Origin: Doryteuthis pealeii
Lineage: Eukaryota > Mollusca > Cephalopoda > Myopsida > Loliginidae
DNA length: 64,000 nucleotides
Assembly: GCA_023376005.1 (NCBI GenBank)
Contig: CM042181.1
Coordinates: forward strand, 3,198,271 to 3,262,270
Reading direction: 5' to 3'
Part shown: positions 34,271 through 45,299 of the stretch, one piece after another
How positions within the stretch are numbered: the first letter of the stretch is position 1
Layout: each line of letters starts with the position of its first letter
Notes under the pieces: generated by a model
Databases searched by the model: none
Told to the model about the DNA's origin: nothing
What the model saw: the letters and a program-made list of their open reading frames with translations, nothing else
Translations under genes and position numbers: made by a program

Positions 34271-34400
34271 AAGAGAGAAAGAAAGAAAGAGAGATATGAG
34301 AAAAGTAGAGAAAAGGGCTTTGTTTGTTTTATTTATTTAACGACATATCAACTCCTTGTGGACTGTGTAATGCCGAAAATTTGTTTCATCTGTTTCACAC
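32134..34400 (+). repeat. Eleven-unit satellite: S-type tail plus (GA)n
   Basis: Unit starts near 32134, 32356, 32584, 32789, 32999, 33214, 33425, 33655, 33884, 34118 and 34318. Each begins TTTGGTTTGTTTTATTTG, TTTAACGACATATCAAATCC, TTGTGGATTATTTAATGCCG and continues ATTCAATTGATTCATTTGG, then a GAGAGA block of variable length and AATAAGACTAAAATAGAGAT. The start is the same motif as the tail of the S retroposon in reverse orientation. (GA)n gives low-complexity ORFs only. Confidence 0.92.
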
Positions 34401-34578
34401 ACACACACAACGAAAGAGATTGTTCGATGTCATCTTTCAAAACCGTTTATCCTAGCGTCTCATGAATTTTCGAATCTATTCTAAGGACGCTAACTTTCCA
34501 TTCAAAACATTGTAAACAAACCGATCACAGTCGCCTTATTATTCTGTGATAAATTTTACTTTTCCTTATATCAACAAA

Positions 34579-34627
34579 AGCCCTGAAGAAGATCTACTAA
34601 ATAGATTGAAACACTGCAGCGTTGGCT
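34579..34627 (+). ncRNA. Hammerhead-like ribozyme, solitary
   Basis: Helix I AGCC (34579) with GGCT (34624-34627); core CTGAAGA; stem II ATCTA-CTAAA-TAGAT with one extra base; GAA at 34608; helix III ACACTGCAGCGT, self-complementary apart from one A-C pair; cleavage base T. Followed by GAATAAATATTACTC. No inverted partner is seen. Confidence 0.6.
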
Positions 34628-34949
34628 GAATAAATATTACTCATTTTATTTGATCCTGTGTTTTTTCAAAATTAAATTAAATTAAATTTACTTTTTCAAA
34701 AGTAAATTAGGATGTTTCTAATACTTTTCGTTGGAACCCCTGCCCCTAAGACGATAAGAAGAACTGAAACCAATACCTTTCAGGATTTCCCAGAAAATTT
34801 TATATAAAGCCTTATGAATTTTATGTTTACCATTTTCAATAAAGTTAGCGGTCTGATGAAATTAATAGTTATAGCTGTGGATAGAAATAGATCTATAACC
34901 GCAAAATGACCGATATTTAAGCTTTTTTATTTACCATATATATACATAT

Positions 34950-34991
<42 letters not shown>

Positions 34992-34994
<3 letters not shown>

Positions 34995-35219
34995 GAGAAT
35001 ATGTGCTTAATTGAAGTCATACCTAATTTGAAAATTAATTAGTTGATAATTAAGGAATTAGGCGGATATATCTGTTTAAATGTGAGGCGTAAACAAATCA
35101 AGAAAAAGTCATTCTCTGATACGCTTCACATTTAAACAGATATATCCGCCTAATTCATTAATTATCAACTAATTAATTTTCAAATTAGGTATGACTTCAA
35201 TTAAGCAGATATTCTCCCA
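34992..35219. mobile_element. Palindromic MITE, family P copy 2
   Basis: TGGGAGAATATGTGCTTAAT at the left and its inverse at 35200-35219. Almost the whole 228 bp folds back (CTTCACATTTAAACAGATAT, CCGCCTAATTC). The right flank AATTTGTCGGCATAGCCATA is conserved among copies. Sits between (TA)n tracts. Confidence 0.88.
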
Positions 35220-35261
35220 AAATTTGTCGGCATAGCCATATCAAACAAACTGTTTGCGTAC

Positions 35262-35264
<3 letters not shown>

Positions 35265-35306
<42 letters not shown>
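35265..35306. repeat. (TA)n tract
   Basis: Pure TA dinucleotides between a P element and a hammerhead palindrome. Confidence 0.95.
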
Positions 35307-35310
<4 letters not shown>

Positions 35311-35339
35311 TAATTTTCCCAAGATGAAATAAAGGAAAA

Positions 35340-36135
<796 letters not shown>

Positions 36136-36960
36136 ATATATATTATATATTATTACTATATATAATATAGTCTATAATACATATTATATTTATATATATG
36201 TCACTAATTATGTATATACACTTATCTACTATAATGGATATATCATTATATATAGTTGATCACTATATGGCTATTTAATGGATATTCTAATGATCTAAAT
36301 ATCAACATATTATAAGTATAATACTTATATAGACAACGGTACATGAAACTAACATATTAATGAATGAGAAGCTATATAGTCAATATTATAATCAATATAT
36401 ACAAGATATAACTTAAGATAAATTTAAATATTTAGTTAGTGAAATATCACCTAACTGATGTTAGTCAATAGTAATTTAAATGATATTCTATATTATGTCT
36501 ACTAATTAGTAGTTACTTGATAACGATGTTATAATACAATTATAACTTATTAGTATATTACTTTATATATCTATATACTACTTATATTATATATATAATA
36601 TTACTATATATGATATATATTATATTTTAAGTTATATTATTAAGTGCTAATAATATTTGAACCTAAATAAGTAGACAGACATTATAACAAGAGATATTTT
36701 GAAATCTAGAGTGCAAGCTTAATATAAGTTGTTTAATGTAATAAAGTTCTATACTTAAATTTAGAATTAGGGCTAGGTATGAAGATCATAAATCAAGAAA
36801 GTAGAGATAATAAAGATTTGGTAAAACTACGCCGTAATACGTGCTTAGTAATGATACTAATAAGTTTTTAATGTACATTATAATATTACTAATTTAATAA
36901 TTAGATAAAGGCTAAATGAAATACTTAACTTACATAATAAGTATTGATCTATGTAAAANA
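36136..36960. other. Degenerate AT-rich stretch ending in an N
   Basis: AT-rich text without microsatellite order. An N is at 36959. At 36715-36770, GAGTGCAAGC, TTTAATGTAATAAAG and TTAAATTTAGAATTAG loosely recall the 96-bp satellite in reverse. Low base accuracy is possible. Confidence 0.5.
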
Positions 36961-37390
36961 AAAATGAGAGAGATATGACGGAGGTGATGGGTTCTGGATG
37001 TCGTCGCGTCTGTGGGCTTTATACGATACGGAACAAAGGTAGCTAGCCTAATACTCAGAGTACAAAAGAGGCGATTTATGAAGGGACTCCTCTTTATAGG
37101 TGGACTTAGTAGGGAAATGAAAATGATGATGAGAGAAATAAAGATCTCTTTCGGAAAGTATAGATGTGGACTGTTTTGAATCAGGAGCGTTAACTCTGGG
37201 ACCCTGGAGTCCAGACGCTCAACTGTTATTGTATTTATTTGATTTTAAGTTTAATTTAATTTTATTTAATATTCGCCCACAGTGCCTGCCTTGCTGGTGT
37301 CTCGGTGAAACGGAGGATCACCGATTTCCTTAAAATGTTCACAAAAAACAAACCGAACCAAACAAATGAAGTGATTACCAAAGCCTGCTT
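36961..37390. other. Unidentified moderately GC-balanced sequence
   Basis: No shared repeat apart from a possible ATTCGCCC-CACAGTGCCTGCC segment. No convincing ORF. Confidence 0.35.
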
Positions 37391-37400
37391 CCAGAGCGCT

Positions 37401-37425
37401 TCGGCCTTTACTTATTATTATTATA

Positions 37426-37457
<32 letters not shown>

Positions 37458-37829
37458 TCCGTCTCTTTTCAATATGTTTGTTTAATTTTTATTCCTTGTA
37501 CATTAAAGAGCTGTATCTGCTGGTCGGCCTTTTCTTGGCACATTATTATTATTATTATTATTATTTATTAATTATTATTATATTATTATTCATTATTATT
37601 ATTATTATTATCTTTGTGTGTTTTCCACCATTTTCAGCTGCTGGTCTTTCACAGGTCTCCAGACTCTTCTGGGTATTCTAACCTATTTTAATACTATGTC
37701 GGATGGTTCCTATTTCTTTCTCTGATATAGTTCTCCGTCTTTTTTCCAAACCACTGTGGACCATCCAAAGAACATATTTATTATTATATTATTATTATTA
37801 TTATATATATATATTATTATTATTATTTA
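37401..37829 (-). mobile_element. LINE 3' end remnants between (TTA)n tracts
   Basis: (TTA)n at 37413-37454, 37540-37611 and 37780-37829. On the minus strand 37612-37780 gives CCAAAGAACA-like start, TTTGGAAAAAAGACGGAGAA, AGAATACCCAGAAGAGTCTG and GGAGACCTGTGAAAG, the 3' end pattern of the LINE copies at 47-48.5 kb. 37455-37540 carries a separate short repeat (AATGTACAAGGAATAAAAA on the minus strand), also at 38710-38800. Confidence 0.6.
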
Positions 37830-38458
37830 GCAAATATATGCACCCTCCGGGTGCAAGTATTAAAGTTTTAATCTATAAATAATAATGTTAATTAGAAAGG
37901 CTAATGAAACTGAATAAGAATGCAAATAAAAAACATTGGAACAGAGGGGGTATGATTGAAAAATAGAACAACTTTGAAACTAACTCTTCCATCATTTTCA
38001 TTACTCCCTCTTTCATTGGTAAATTTTCCTAATTTAACTATTTAGTTAAAATAGAAAGTAAAGAATAATATTACAGTTTCTTTTTGTTAATGGATTTTTT
38101 AAGATTTATCACGAGATGTTTGCTCATATTCATTAAGATAAAACCAAACAATAAGAAATCAATAATACTAAGCATATATTTATTAAAATCAATTTTTTAA
38201 TATCAATATGCAAATTAGCCTTCCCGTTCACATTGTAAACCGTTATTTTGTTGTATATATAAATACAGTTGCATGCTAATAGTATGTAGATATGGTCAAC
38301 AGTCTTAATGATGTAAAACAATTTTATTAATAATTGAGGTTTAAATAAAAAATAAAATCATGGAGAATGTGATGTAAATAACAAAGGCAATTGTGACTTG
38401 AGTAGTGATATAGTTTCGGTTACAGACAGACAAACACACAATCTCCATTATAATAAGA
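37827..38458 (-). mobile_element. Helitron-like non-autonomous element, family A copy 2 (632 bp)
   Basis: Minus strand: starts TCTTATTATAATGGAGATT after A, has TGTCTGTCTGTAACCGAAAC, ends with a perfect hairpin GCACCC-GGA-GGGTGC (37840-37854), nine bases, then CTAA rather than CTAG, and the next base is A, not the expected T. It lies inside a (TTA)n tract. Length and order match copy 1 throughout. Confidence 0.75.
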
Positions 38459-38658
38459 TTATTATTATTATTATTATTGTGTCTTTATCTCACCACTCTT
38501 AGCTGCTCCAGGACTTTTCTGGGTATTCTAGCTGATTTTAATATTATAGGCTGGATGGTCTCTTCTTTCTCTGAATTCCAATTCTTCCAGTCTTTTTTCC
38601 CCAAACCACTTTGGACCCTTCCCAAGACACCAACCTTCACCATTGTGTTCCACATACA

Positions 38659-38710
<52 letters not shown>

Positions 38711-38825
38711 TCTGTATTCTTTGAACATGTTTGTTTTTATCTTTATTTCGTGTACATTAAAGAGGCCGTGTCTGTAGTCGGTTTCTTGTGATCTACAACC
38801 AACAACATGGCTATCCAACAAAAGA
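38459..38825 (-). mobile_element. LINE 3' end remnant with (TTA)n tracts
   Basis: Minus strand of 38480-38655: GTGTCTTGGGAAGGGTCCAA, GTGGTTTGGGGAAAAAAGAC, AGAATACCCAGAAAAGTCCT, GGAGCAGCTAAGAGTGGTG, parallel to 37612-37780. (TTA)n at 38459-38478 and 38659-38710. 38711-38800 repeats the segment at 37455-37540. Confidence 0.6.
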
Positions 38826-38984
38826 CGACACTTTCAGATAAGGTTAATTTTTTAAGCGTCTCGACGGCCATTTCATTTAACTTTTCAAAATAGCTTCATT
38901 TAATTCTCTCAGTTGACTTGTTTATTTTTTGTTTTGTTCTTCTTTGAATTTCTTTTCGGTTTATCACTTTTTCCTTTTCATGTC

Positions 38985-40120
38985 AACCGGCCGCAGTTTT
39001 TAAAAACTTTATCTCCGACAGAAATGAAATGGAGGAAAAAGAAAAAGAAAAAGAAAAAAAAAGAAGAAAAAAGGAAAAAATAAAAAGACTAGAGAAGAAA
39101 GAAAGAAAAAGAAAAAGAAAGAAAGAAAAATAGGAAAGAAAGAAAAAAATGAATAATAATAAGATGTCAAACAGTCGCAGTTTTTTAAGAGTTTGTCTTC
39201 GACAGAAATGAAATGGAGGAAAAAGAAAAAGAAAAAAAATGAGAAAAAAGGAAAAAAGAAAAAGAAAAAAGAAGAAAGAAGGAAAAAGAAAAAGAAAGAA
39301 AGAAAGAACGAAAAACAGGAAAGAAAGAAAAGAAAATGAATAATAAGAAGATGTCAAACAGTCGCAGTTTTTTAAAACTTTATCTCCGACAGAAATGAAA
39401 TGCAGGAAAAAGAAAAAGAAAAAGAAAAAGAAAAAAAAAGAAGAAAAAAGAAGAAAGAAAAAGAAAAAGAAAGAAAGAAATAAAGAAAATCAGGAAAGAA
39501 AGAAAAGAAAAAGAAGAAGAAGATGTCAAACGGTCGCAGTCTTTCAAGAGCTTATCTTCGACAGAAATTAAATGAAGGAAAAAGAAAAAGAAAGAGAAAA
39601 AAAAGAAGAAAACAGGAAAAAAGAAGAAAGAAAAAGAAAGAAAGAAAGAAAGAAAAAATGCAGGAAAGAAAGAAAAAGAAAAGGATAATAAGAAGATGAC
39701 AAACAGTCGCAGTTTTTAAGAGTTTATCTTCGACAGAAATTAAATGAAATGGAGGAAAAAGAAAAAGAAAAAAGGAGAAAAAAGAAAAAAGAAAAAAAGA
39801 AGAAAGAAAAGAAAACGAAAGAAAAAAAGAAAAGCAGGAAGAAAGCAAAAGAAGAAGAAGAAGAAGAAGAAGAAGAAAGAAGAAGAAGAAGAAGAAGAAG
39901 GTGTCAAACGGTCACAGTTTTTACGAGTTTAACTTCGACAGAAAGTAAATGAAGGAAAAAAAAAAGAAAAAAGAAAAAAAAAAGAAAAAAGAAGAAGAAA
40001 TAGGAAAGTGAAGAAAAAAAAAAATATAGAAAACAAAAACAAAAACGAAACAAACAAAAAAAGGAAAGCAAAGAAAAAGAACAAAAATAAGAAAGAAAAT
40101 GACATTGTCGTCGTCCATTT
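38985..40120 (+). repeat. Purine-rich minisatellite, about six units of 180 bp
   Basis: Unit: AACAGTCGCAGTTTTTTAA, AxTTTATCTCCGACAGAAAT, GAAATGGAGG, then 90-110 bp of AAAG/AAGA, ATAATAAGAAGATGTCA. Units start near 38988, 39172, 39356, 39531, 39705 and 39905. The A/G strand is almost free of pyrimidines over long runs. Lysine-rich and phenylalanine-rich ORFs on the two strands are artefacts. Confidence 0.92.
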
Positions 40121-40198
40121 TGTAACACTATCGGCGCTTAATGCGCATGCGTTGTCATATAAGCGGGAAAATTAATCGAATGAAAATTGCGGGCGATT

Positions 40199-40373
40199 TG
40201 TGTGCGTGTGTGTGTGGTAGGGTTTTTTTTTAACGGCTCGAATGTCGGATTTTTCATGAAGACATTTACAATCCGCGTTCCTCTTGTCTGTATGGCTTAA
40301 AATTCATTTTGTCATCACTGGAGAACAATTTTAGATAAAAGTGATTTAAATGCATTCATATTTCATAAAAGAT

Positions 40374-40404
<31 letters not shown>
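40199..40404 (+). repeat. Module M copy 1 with (ACT)n
   Basis: TTTAACGGCTCGAATGTCGG, GACATTTACAATCCGCG, TGTCTGTATGGCTTAAAATT, ACTGGAGAACAATTTTAGAT, then (ACT)n at 40372-40404. The same order recurs at 41525-41995, there split by a SINE, and partly at 40925-41013. Confidence 0.8.
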
Positions 40405-40405
<1 letters not shown>

Positions 40406-40922
40406 CGCTCTGTCGGGGGAGGGGGCTTAGTATACACCGACTGCACCTCTGCACCAATGGCCGTGGGTGGTGACCCGTGATGCTTAAGGATGGAATCCTG
40501 GTGGATGAGCAGACCATGACATGCAACACTCCACATGCAACCGGCTGGTCATATCAAGCCCTAGCACATATATGATTGCCCCAACACTTTTGCCCATATG
40601 GCAAACCCCAACCCTTTTTATCATATGGTTGCTAGAATGCGGTGGCTGAGGGTCTTCATGTCCTGGGAATGACGTGAAACTCTATCTGATAGTGAGGTTC
40701 CAGTTTGGGAGATTTGGGGAATGTGGAGCACCCCATTCATCACCATTGCTCCCTGGTCCACTCTGACCCGGAGTGATAGTACCTGTTAGGGTCCCATCTG
40801 TAAAATGTATTTATAAAAAAATTGTGTATCCATTAAGAATGAATTTATTTCACAACTTTGTCGGCATTAAATGACCCACCGTGGTTGATATGCCGTAAAC
40901 CAAACCAAACCAAACCAAACAA
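40405..40922 (+). mobile_element. S retroposon copy
   Basis: Head CCGCTCTGTCGG, then CACCGACTGCACCTCTGCAC, GCCGTGGGTGGTGACCCGTG, CAAGCCCTAGCACATATATG, GACGTGAAACTCTATCTGAT, GACCCGGAGTGATAGTACC, TCGGCATTAAATGACCCACC, tail of CCAAA/ACCAA repeats. About 518 bp; the reduced length comes from internal deletions. Confidence 0.9.
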
Positions 40923-41013
40923 ACTAATAAAAGTGATTTAAACGTATTCATATTTAATAACAGACTACTACTACTACTACTACTACTCCTACTATTACTC
41001 CTACTATTACTAC

Positions 41014-41470
41014 TTCGCTCTATCGGAGGGGGGCGTTAGAATACACCGACTGCACCTCTGCACCAATGGGGCCATCTGTTGGCCGTGGGTGGTGATCCGT
41101 GATGCTTAAGGACGGAATCCTGGTGGATGAGCAGACCATGACATGCAACACTTCACTTACTTAGGTTAGAAAAGCGACCGGCTGGTCATATCAAGCCCTA
41201 GCACCTATATGATTGTCCCAACACTTTTGCCCTAATGGCAAGCCCCAACCCTTTTTATCATATGGTTGGTAGTATGCGGTGTCGTTTTGTTGGTTGGTTG
41301 GTTGGTTGGTTGGTTGGTTGGGTTTTACGGCATCTAAACACTGGTTGGTTTATTTTATGCCGAAGACATTTTATTTTATTCATTCTTGATGGGTATTTTT
41401 TTTTTGTTCAAACTAATTTTTTTCAAACTCTTTTTTAAAGTTATTTTCTGTTTAACTCATGAAAGTTGTT
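41014..41470. repeat. Chimeric S: head forward, tail inverted
   Basis: 41014-41272 is the S head in plus orientation as far as TCATATGGTTGGTAG. From about 41285 the text is the S tail in the opposite orientation (GGTTGGTTGG, GTTTTACGGCATCTAAACAC, TTTATGCCGAAGACATT). This indicates an inversion or two insertions that met. Confidence 0.65.
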
Positions 41471-41524
41471 GGGGGTTTGTGTGTGTGTTCTTGTTTTTTT
41501 TTTTTTGTTGTTGGGGCGGTTTGT

Positions 41525-41995
41525 TTAAACGGCTCGAATATCGGATTTTCTGAGGACATATACAATCTGCATTTAGGAAGCGCGTGGTGTAATGGTTAAA
41601 GTCATGGAAAATGGACTCGTCGCCCCGAGTTCAAATCCTGGATTGCATTTCACTTAGGGCTAATACCCTTGGGAAAGGTATGAATCCTACACTCCCTCCA
41701 TCCATGGGTAAATAGTATGGCAGACTGGGCTCTTTAACCGTGGTTAGGCAACCGGTCTAGGAGAAGGAAAACTCTGAATTCAATCCTGTTGAACTTCGCT
41801 TAAAGAATTGACCTTGTGTCACATCCTGCTCGTGCAGAGGGGTTGGTATATATATATATACAATCTGCATACTTTTGTCTGTGTGGCTTAACATTCGTTT
41901 TATCTTCACTGGAGAACATTTTTAGATAAAAGTGATTTAAATGGATTCATATTTCATAAAAGACTACTACTACTACTACTACTACTACTAACAGG
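41525..41995 (+). repeat. Module M copy 2, split by the SINE
   Basis: Same order as 40231-40404: AACGGCTCGAATATCGGATT, then the SINE, then TGTCTGTGTGGCTTAACATT, ACTGGAGAACATTTTTAGAT, (ACT)n at 41964-41990. Confidence 0.85.
41573..41853 (+). mobile_element. tRNA-derived SINE with 15-bp target-site duplication
   Basis: A box TGGTGTAATGG at 41585-41595 and B box GAGTTCAAATCC at 41627-41638 show a pol III promoter of tRNA origin. The body continues CACTTAGGGCTAATACCC, ACTCCCTCCATCCATGGG, CAGACTGGGCTCTTTAACC, GAGAAGGAAAACTCTGAAT, CACATCCTGC and a short (TA)n tail. ATATACAATCTGCAT stands at 41558-41572 and again at 41854-41868. It carries no ORF and would use a LINE in trans. The core and tail style recalls cephalopod SINEs, from memory. 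Confidence 0.9.
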
Positions 41996-42700
41996 TATTA
42001 CCACCCCGAGTCAGAGTGGACCTGGGAGTAATGGCTATGAAGGGAAAACTACACCATACTTTCCTAAGCTCAAAAATTGGAACTATTGGAACTGTAAGAT
42101 TCAAAGTTGATACTTGAATAACATACAATTCCGACACGTTGTGAGACAAAACATTTAATATATATAACAGCACGTGGAAACGATAAGATACATAATGTAC
42201 AGGAGAATAGAACATGTAAATACATATACAATATTTAGGTATAAACAAGATACCCAAATGTACGTAAAATATAAATCTCACAGACATGGAACTAAAGGAT
42301 AGTCCATGCTGTATAAAGGACTTACAGTAATGTAAGGGGGGAGGCAAAAGCCCCACCGAGAAGGGGGTAGATAGACACTAGCCCATAACAGTTCGTTGAG
42401 AAACGTCGAGCTAAAAAAAGGAAGCAGCGTTTTGAATGAACGCGCTTAACTACCAGAGGTCCCCCTAGTGGGAACAAACAGCAACGCAGCGAGGAGATAA
42501 CTCTTCCGACAAAAGGAAGATAATTCCCTACAGAACATTAGATGCAGTTTAACATTAAACCCAGGACAGGAAAACTATAAGCGACCGTCTTCAATCACAC
42601 ATATGATTAAAAAGGGTCGGTGTTTGCCATAAGGGCAATATGATTGGGACAAATAGTTGGAATATTCTATGACATGAATAAAAAACGTGAATTTCTCAAA
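41992..42700 (-). mobile_element. S-related copy interrupted by about 430 bp
   Basis: Minus orientation. 41992-42105 carries GGTATTACCACCCCGAGTC, AGAGTGGACCTGGGAGTAAT, AAGCTCAAAAATTGGAAC. 42545-42660 resumes with AACATTAAACCCAGGACAG, ACATATGATTAAAAAGGGTC, TGCCATAAGGGCAATATGAT. The insert between is AT-rich and unidentified. Confidence 0.6.
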
Positions 42701-43265
42701 GAAAATCTCAAAGATAATTCTTGTGAAAAGAAAATGCAGAATATGTAAAGATGACAATAACTGTCAACTGTGACGTCACTATCGGTAATGACGTTTTGTT
42801 GGTTGGTTGGATTTTACGACATGTCAAAATTTGTTGGGTTATTTCATGCCAAAGATGTTATGTTTTATTCAGAAATATTAACCAGTAACAGATTTAAGAA
42901 CAATTGTAAACAATCTTAAATGCTTCCTGTCCTCGTCTCTCCAAAAGAAAAACTCAACAATTCTCATAAAATGGCATAAAAAAACCCCGGATATTTTAGA
43001 AATCTCAAAGATACTTCTTGTGAAAGGAATTTGATGAATATGTAAAGTTGACAATAACTGTCAACTGTGACGCCACTATCAATAATGACGTTTTGTTGGT
43101 TGGTTGGTTGGTTGGTTTGGAGTTTACGTCATGTCAACACTTGTTGGATTGTTTTATGACGAAGACGTTATGTTTTATTCATTCTTGGTGAGTATCCATT
43201 TTTTCTTTTCAAATTCAATTTTTCAAGTACATTTTTAAAGTTATTTACTCTCTACCCCATTGATA
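42645..43265 (+). repeat. Repeat R3 plus inverted S tail, two copies
   Basis: R3: AATCTCAAAGATAATTCTTG, TGAAAGGAACTTGTTGAATA-like, GTAAAGATGACAATAACTGT, CAACTGTGACGTCACTATC, then GACGTTTTGTTGGTTGG and an S-type tail TTTTACGACATGTCAA. Copies at 42690-42900 and 42995-43260. Confidence 0.8.
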
Positions 43266-44012
43266 GAACCCTAACAGGTACTACCACTCCGGCTCAAAGT
43301 AGACCTGGGAGTAATGGCTATGAAGGGCAACTACACCACACTTCCCAAAGCTTATAAAGAAAAGATAACACTAGCGGCAATACTCCGAGGTTTGAATGGA
43401 GTTAACCGCGAATGTGGCAGACAGGTTAAGAGCCAAAGAAGTAAAACGAACAGAACTATGAATAAAGACTTGTATTACATATAAAGAACAATTGCAAACT
43501 TTAGTTTCGTTTGTAGTCAAGTATATAATATGTATATAATATGTATATAATTGTCACTTAGCTGGTTTATCCTGGGTTAGGGTATTATCGAAGCCCTTGC
43601 TACGGCCTTCTGTTAAGTTCGGGTATGATGGACTTCTGTTTGCCTCCGACTCCGATTCTGGTTGTCTGTTGAAGTATATTAGGAGCGACCTTTTGTTCGG
43701 TCCGTTCCCTTTCGTTGCTGATTTAGAAGAGGATGAGTTTCACACTTTGGGTTTTCCGCCAAAGTATGCTGGCTCATGATTGGTTGGTTTGAAACAGAGG
43801 CTCGCAGACAAGGGACGATAACCCCATACCCCAGAATTCTTAATAAGCTCAAAAATTGGAACGTCAATATTAGATTTACTTTAACGTTATACCCAGAACA
43901 GCAAGGCTATTAGCCACAGTCTTCTATTACATATATGATTAAAAAGGGTAGAGTTTTGCTATAAAGGCAATAGGATTGGGACAATCATATAGGTGCTAGG
44001 GCTTGACGTGAC
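43266..44012 (-). mobile_element. S-related copy with about 500-bp insert
   Basis: 43268-43370 (ACCCTAACAGGTACTACCAC, GGACCTGG-like, CACTTCCCAAAGC) and 43850-44005 (GCTCAAAAATTGGAACG, CATATATGATTAAAAAGGG, CAATCATATAGGTGCTAGGG) are the two halves. The insert at 43371-43849 is unique, with an ORF that I do not recognise. Confidence 0.55.
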
Positions 44013-44880
44013 TTGTCGAAATTTTAATCCGAAACTACTCGGAATAAAATGAACGCCCTGTAGTCGTTACAGAGCGCCGATAATAAAAATAAAGAAATAA
44101 AAAATAAACAAAGAAATAATAAATAGATAGCATTGTAAGCCTGAAATTATTTAATGTATTTGAAGTTAGTCCACTTTGCAGGAAAGTTGTGAGACTTTCA
44201 AATTAACATAAAAAAATACATAAATCTTTCATATATCAGAGGGATAATTTCCCTAAAATACAAATAAAAATATGCCTCAAAAAAGGTTTCTACTTACAAT
44301 AGTAGATTCAATATTAGAAAAATAAAATACAAATCTTTTTTCTTATTTTTCTTTGGGCTGCAAACAAGCAGACGAAAAAACAAACTTTCTAATGAATCCT
44401 GTGTGGGGTCCCAGATCCTTTTTTTTTATCTTCTTTCTTTCTGCGGCAAAAGAGCGGATGACAAGTCAAAATCTTCTGATGAATCCTGTGAGGCTCTCAG
44501 CAGTCATAAGCTGTCAAATTTCTTAGAAAATAGTTCAGTGAAAGTGCTTTTTTTATATAGATGAAATGGACAATGTTGTCCCTTTCAAAATTCAAAAATA
44601 GTCGGTATTCATATACCGACTATAAAATTATATTTCTTTTCTTCTAGAAAAGTAAATAATTAATTTCTCTAATATTTGGTAATACCAAATATGTATATTT
44701 CTGTTAGGAATATGTATAATTTTTACTTAAGACAAATTTTCGTCTTATTTCTTAAAACTAATTTTCGATGGTTTATTACCAACGGAGACCAAGAATATAG
44801 GTCTTATTGTTTCAAAATGCCCACTTAATCTGTTTGAATTAGACGCCCAAATTTAGGACCTGGGAAACCAAGCACAGTTT
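44013..44880. other. No recognisable feature
   Basis: AT-rich. TCTGATGAATCCTGTGxGG appears twice (44391, 44475) with a TTTCTTTCTG neighbourhood, suggesting a small local duplication. 44600-44760 is rich in ACTATAAAATTAT-like short palindromes. Confidence 0.4.
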
Positions 44881-44904
44881 AATATAGAATAATTCAAATA
44901 TTTT

Positions 44905-45110
44905 TAAAAGCGTTGCTGGGGGAAAATGTAACTTTTACAATAAGATAAGTACAAATGTCCTCGCCAGTAAAAACGCTATTTACAACTGTCAAAACATAAA
45001 TAGATTTAGGGAGCGTTGCCGGGGAAGATTTAACTTTTACAAAATTTAAGTTCAAATGTCCTCACCGGTAAAAACGCTATTTACTACTTTCAAAAATATA
45101 AATATTAAAA
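44905..45110 (+). repeat. Direct duplication of about 95 bp
   Basis: AGCGTTGCTGGGGGAAAATG, TAACTTTTACAA, AAATGTCCTCGCCAGTAAAA, ACGCTATTTACAACTGTCAA at 44909-44995, and again with few changes at 45012-45098. Confidence 0.85.
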
Positions 45111-45114
45111 TGCC

Positions 45115-45118
<4 letters not shown>

Positions 45119-45165
<47 letters not shown>
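45119..45165. repeat. (TA)n tract
   Basis: Pure TA dinucleotides. Confidence 0.95.
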
Positions 45166-45168
<3 letters not shown>

Positions 45169-45299
45169 TCTTAAAGACTAGCCGATTAATTATAGGAGGC
45201 TTCTTAGATAAAGAACATTTACGCTATATCTAGTTCCGTACACGTGGTGACATTTCCTCTGATCGAACCTGCAAATGAGTGAACGCCGACTTTGTCCAA

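Noticed and set aside
41235..41438. ORF with GWLVGWLVGW
   Set aside because: Translation of the GGTTGGTTGG run in an inverted S tail.
41577..41650. Functional tRNA gene
   Set aside because: A and B boxes are present but no cloverleaf acceptor or anticodon arm can be formed; it is a SINE head.
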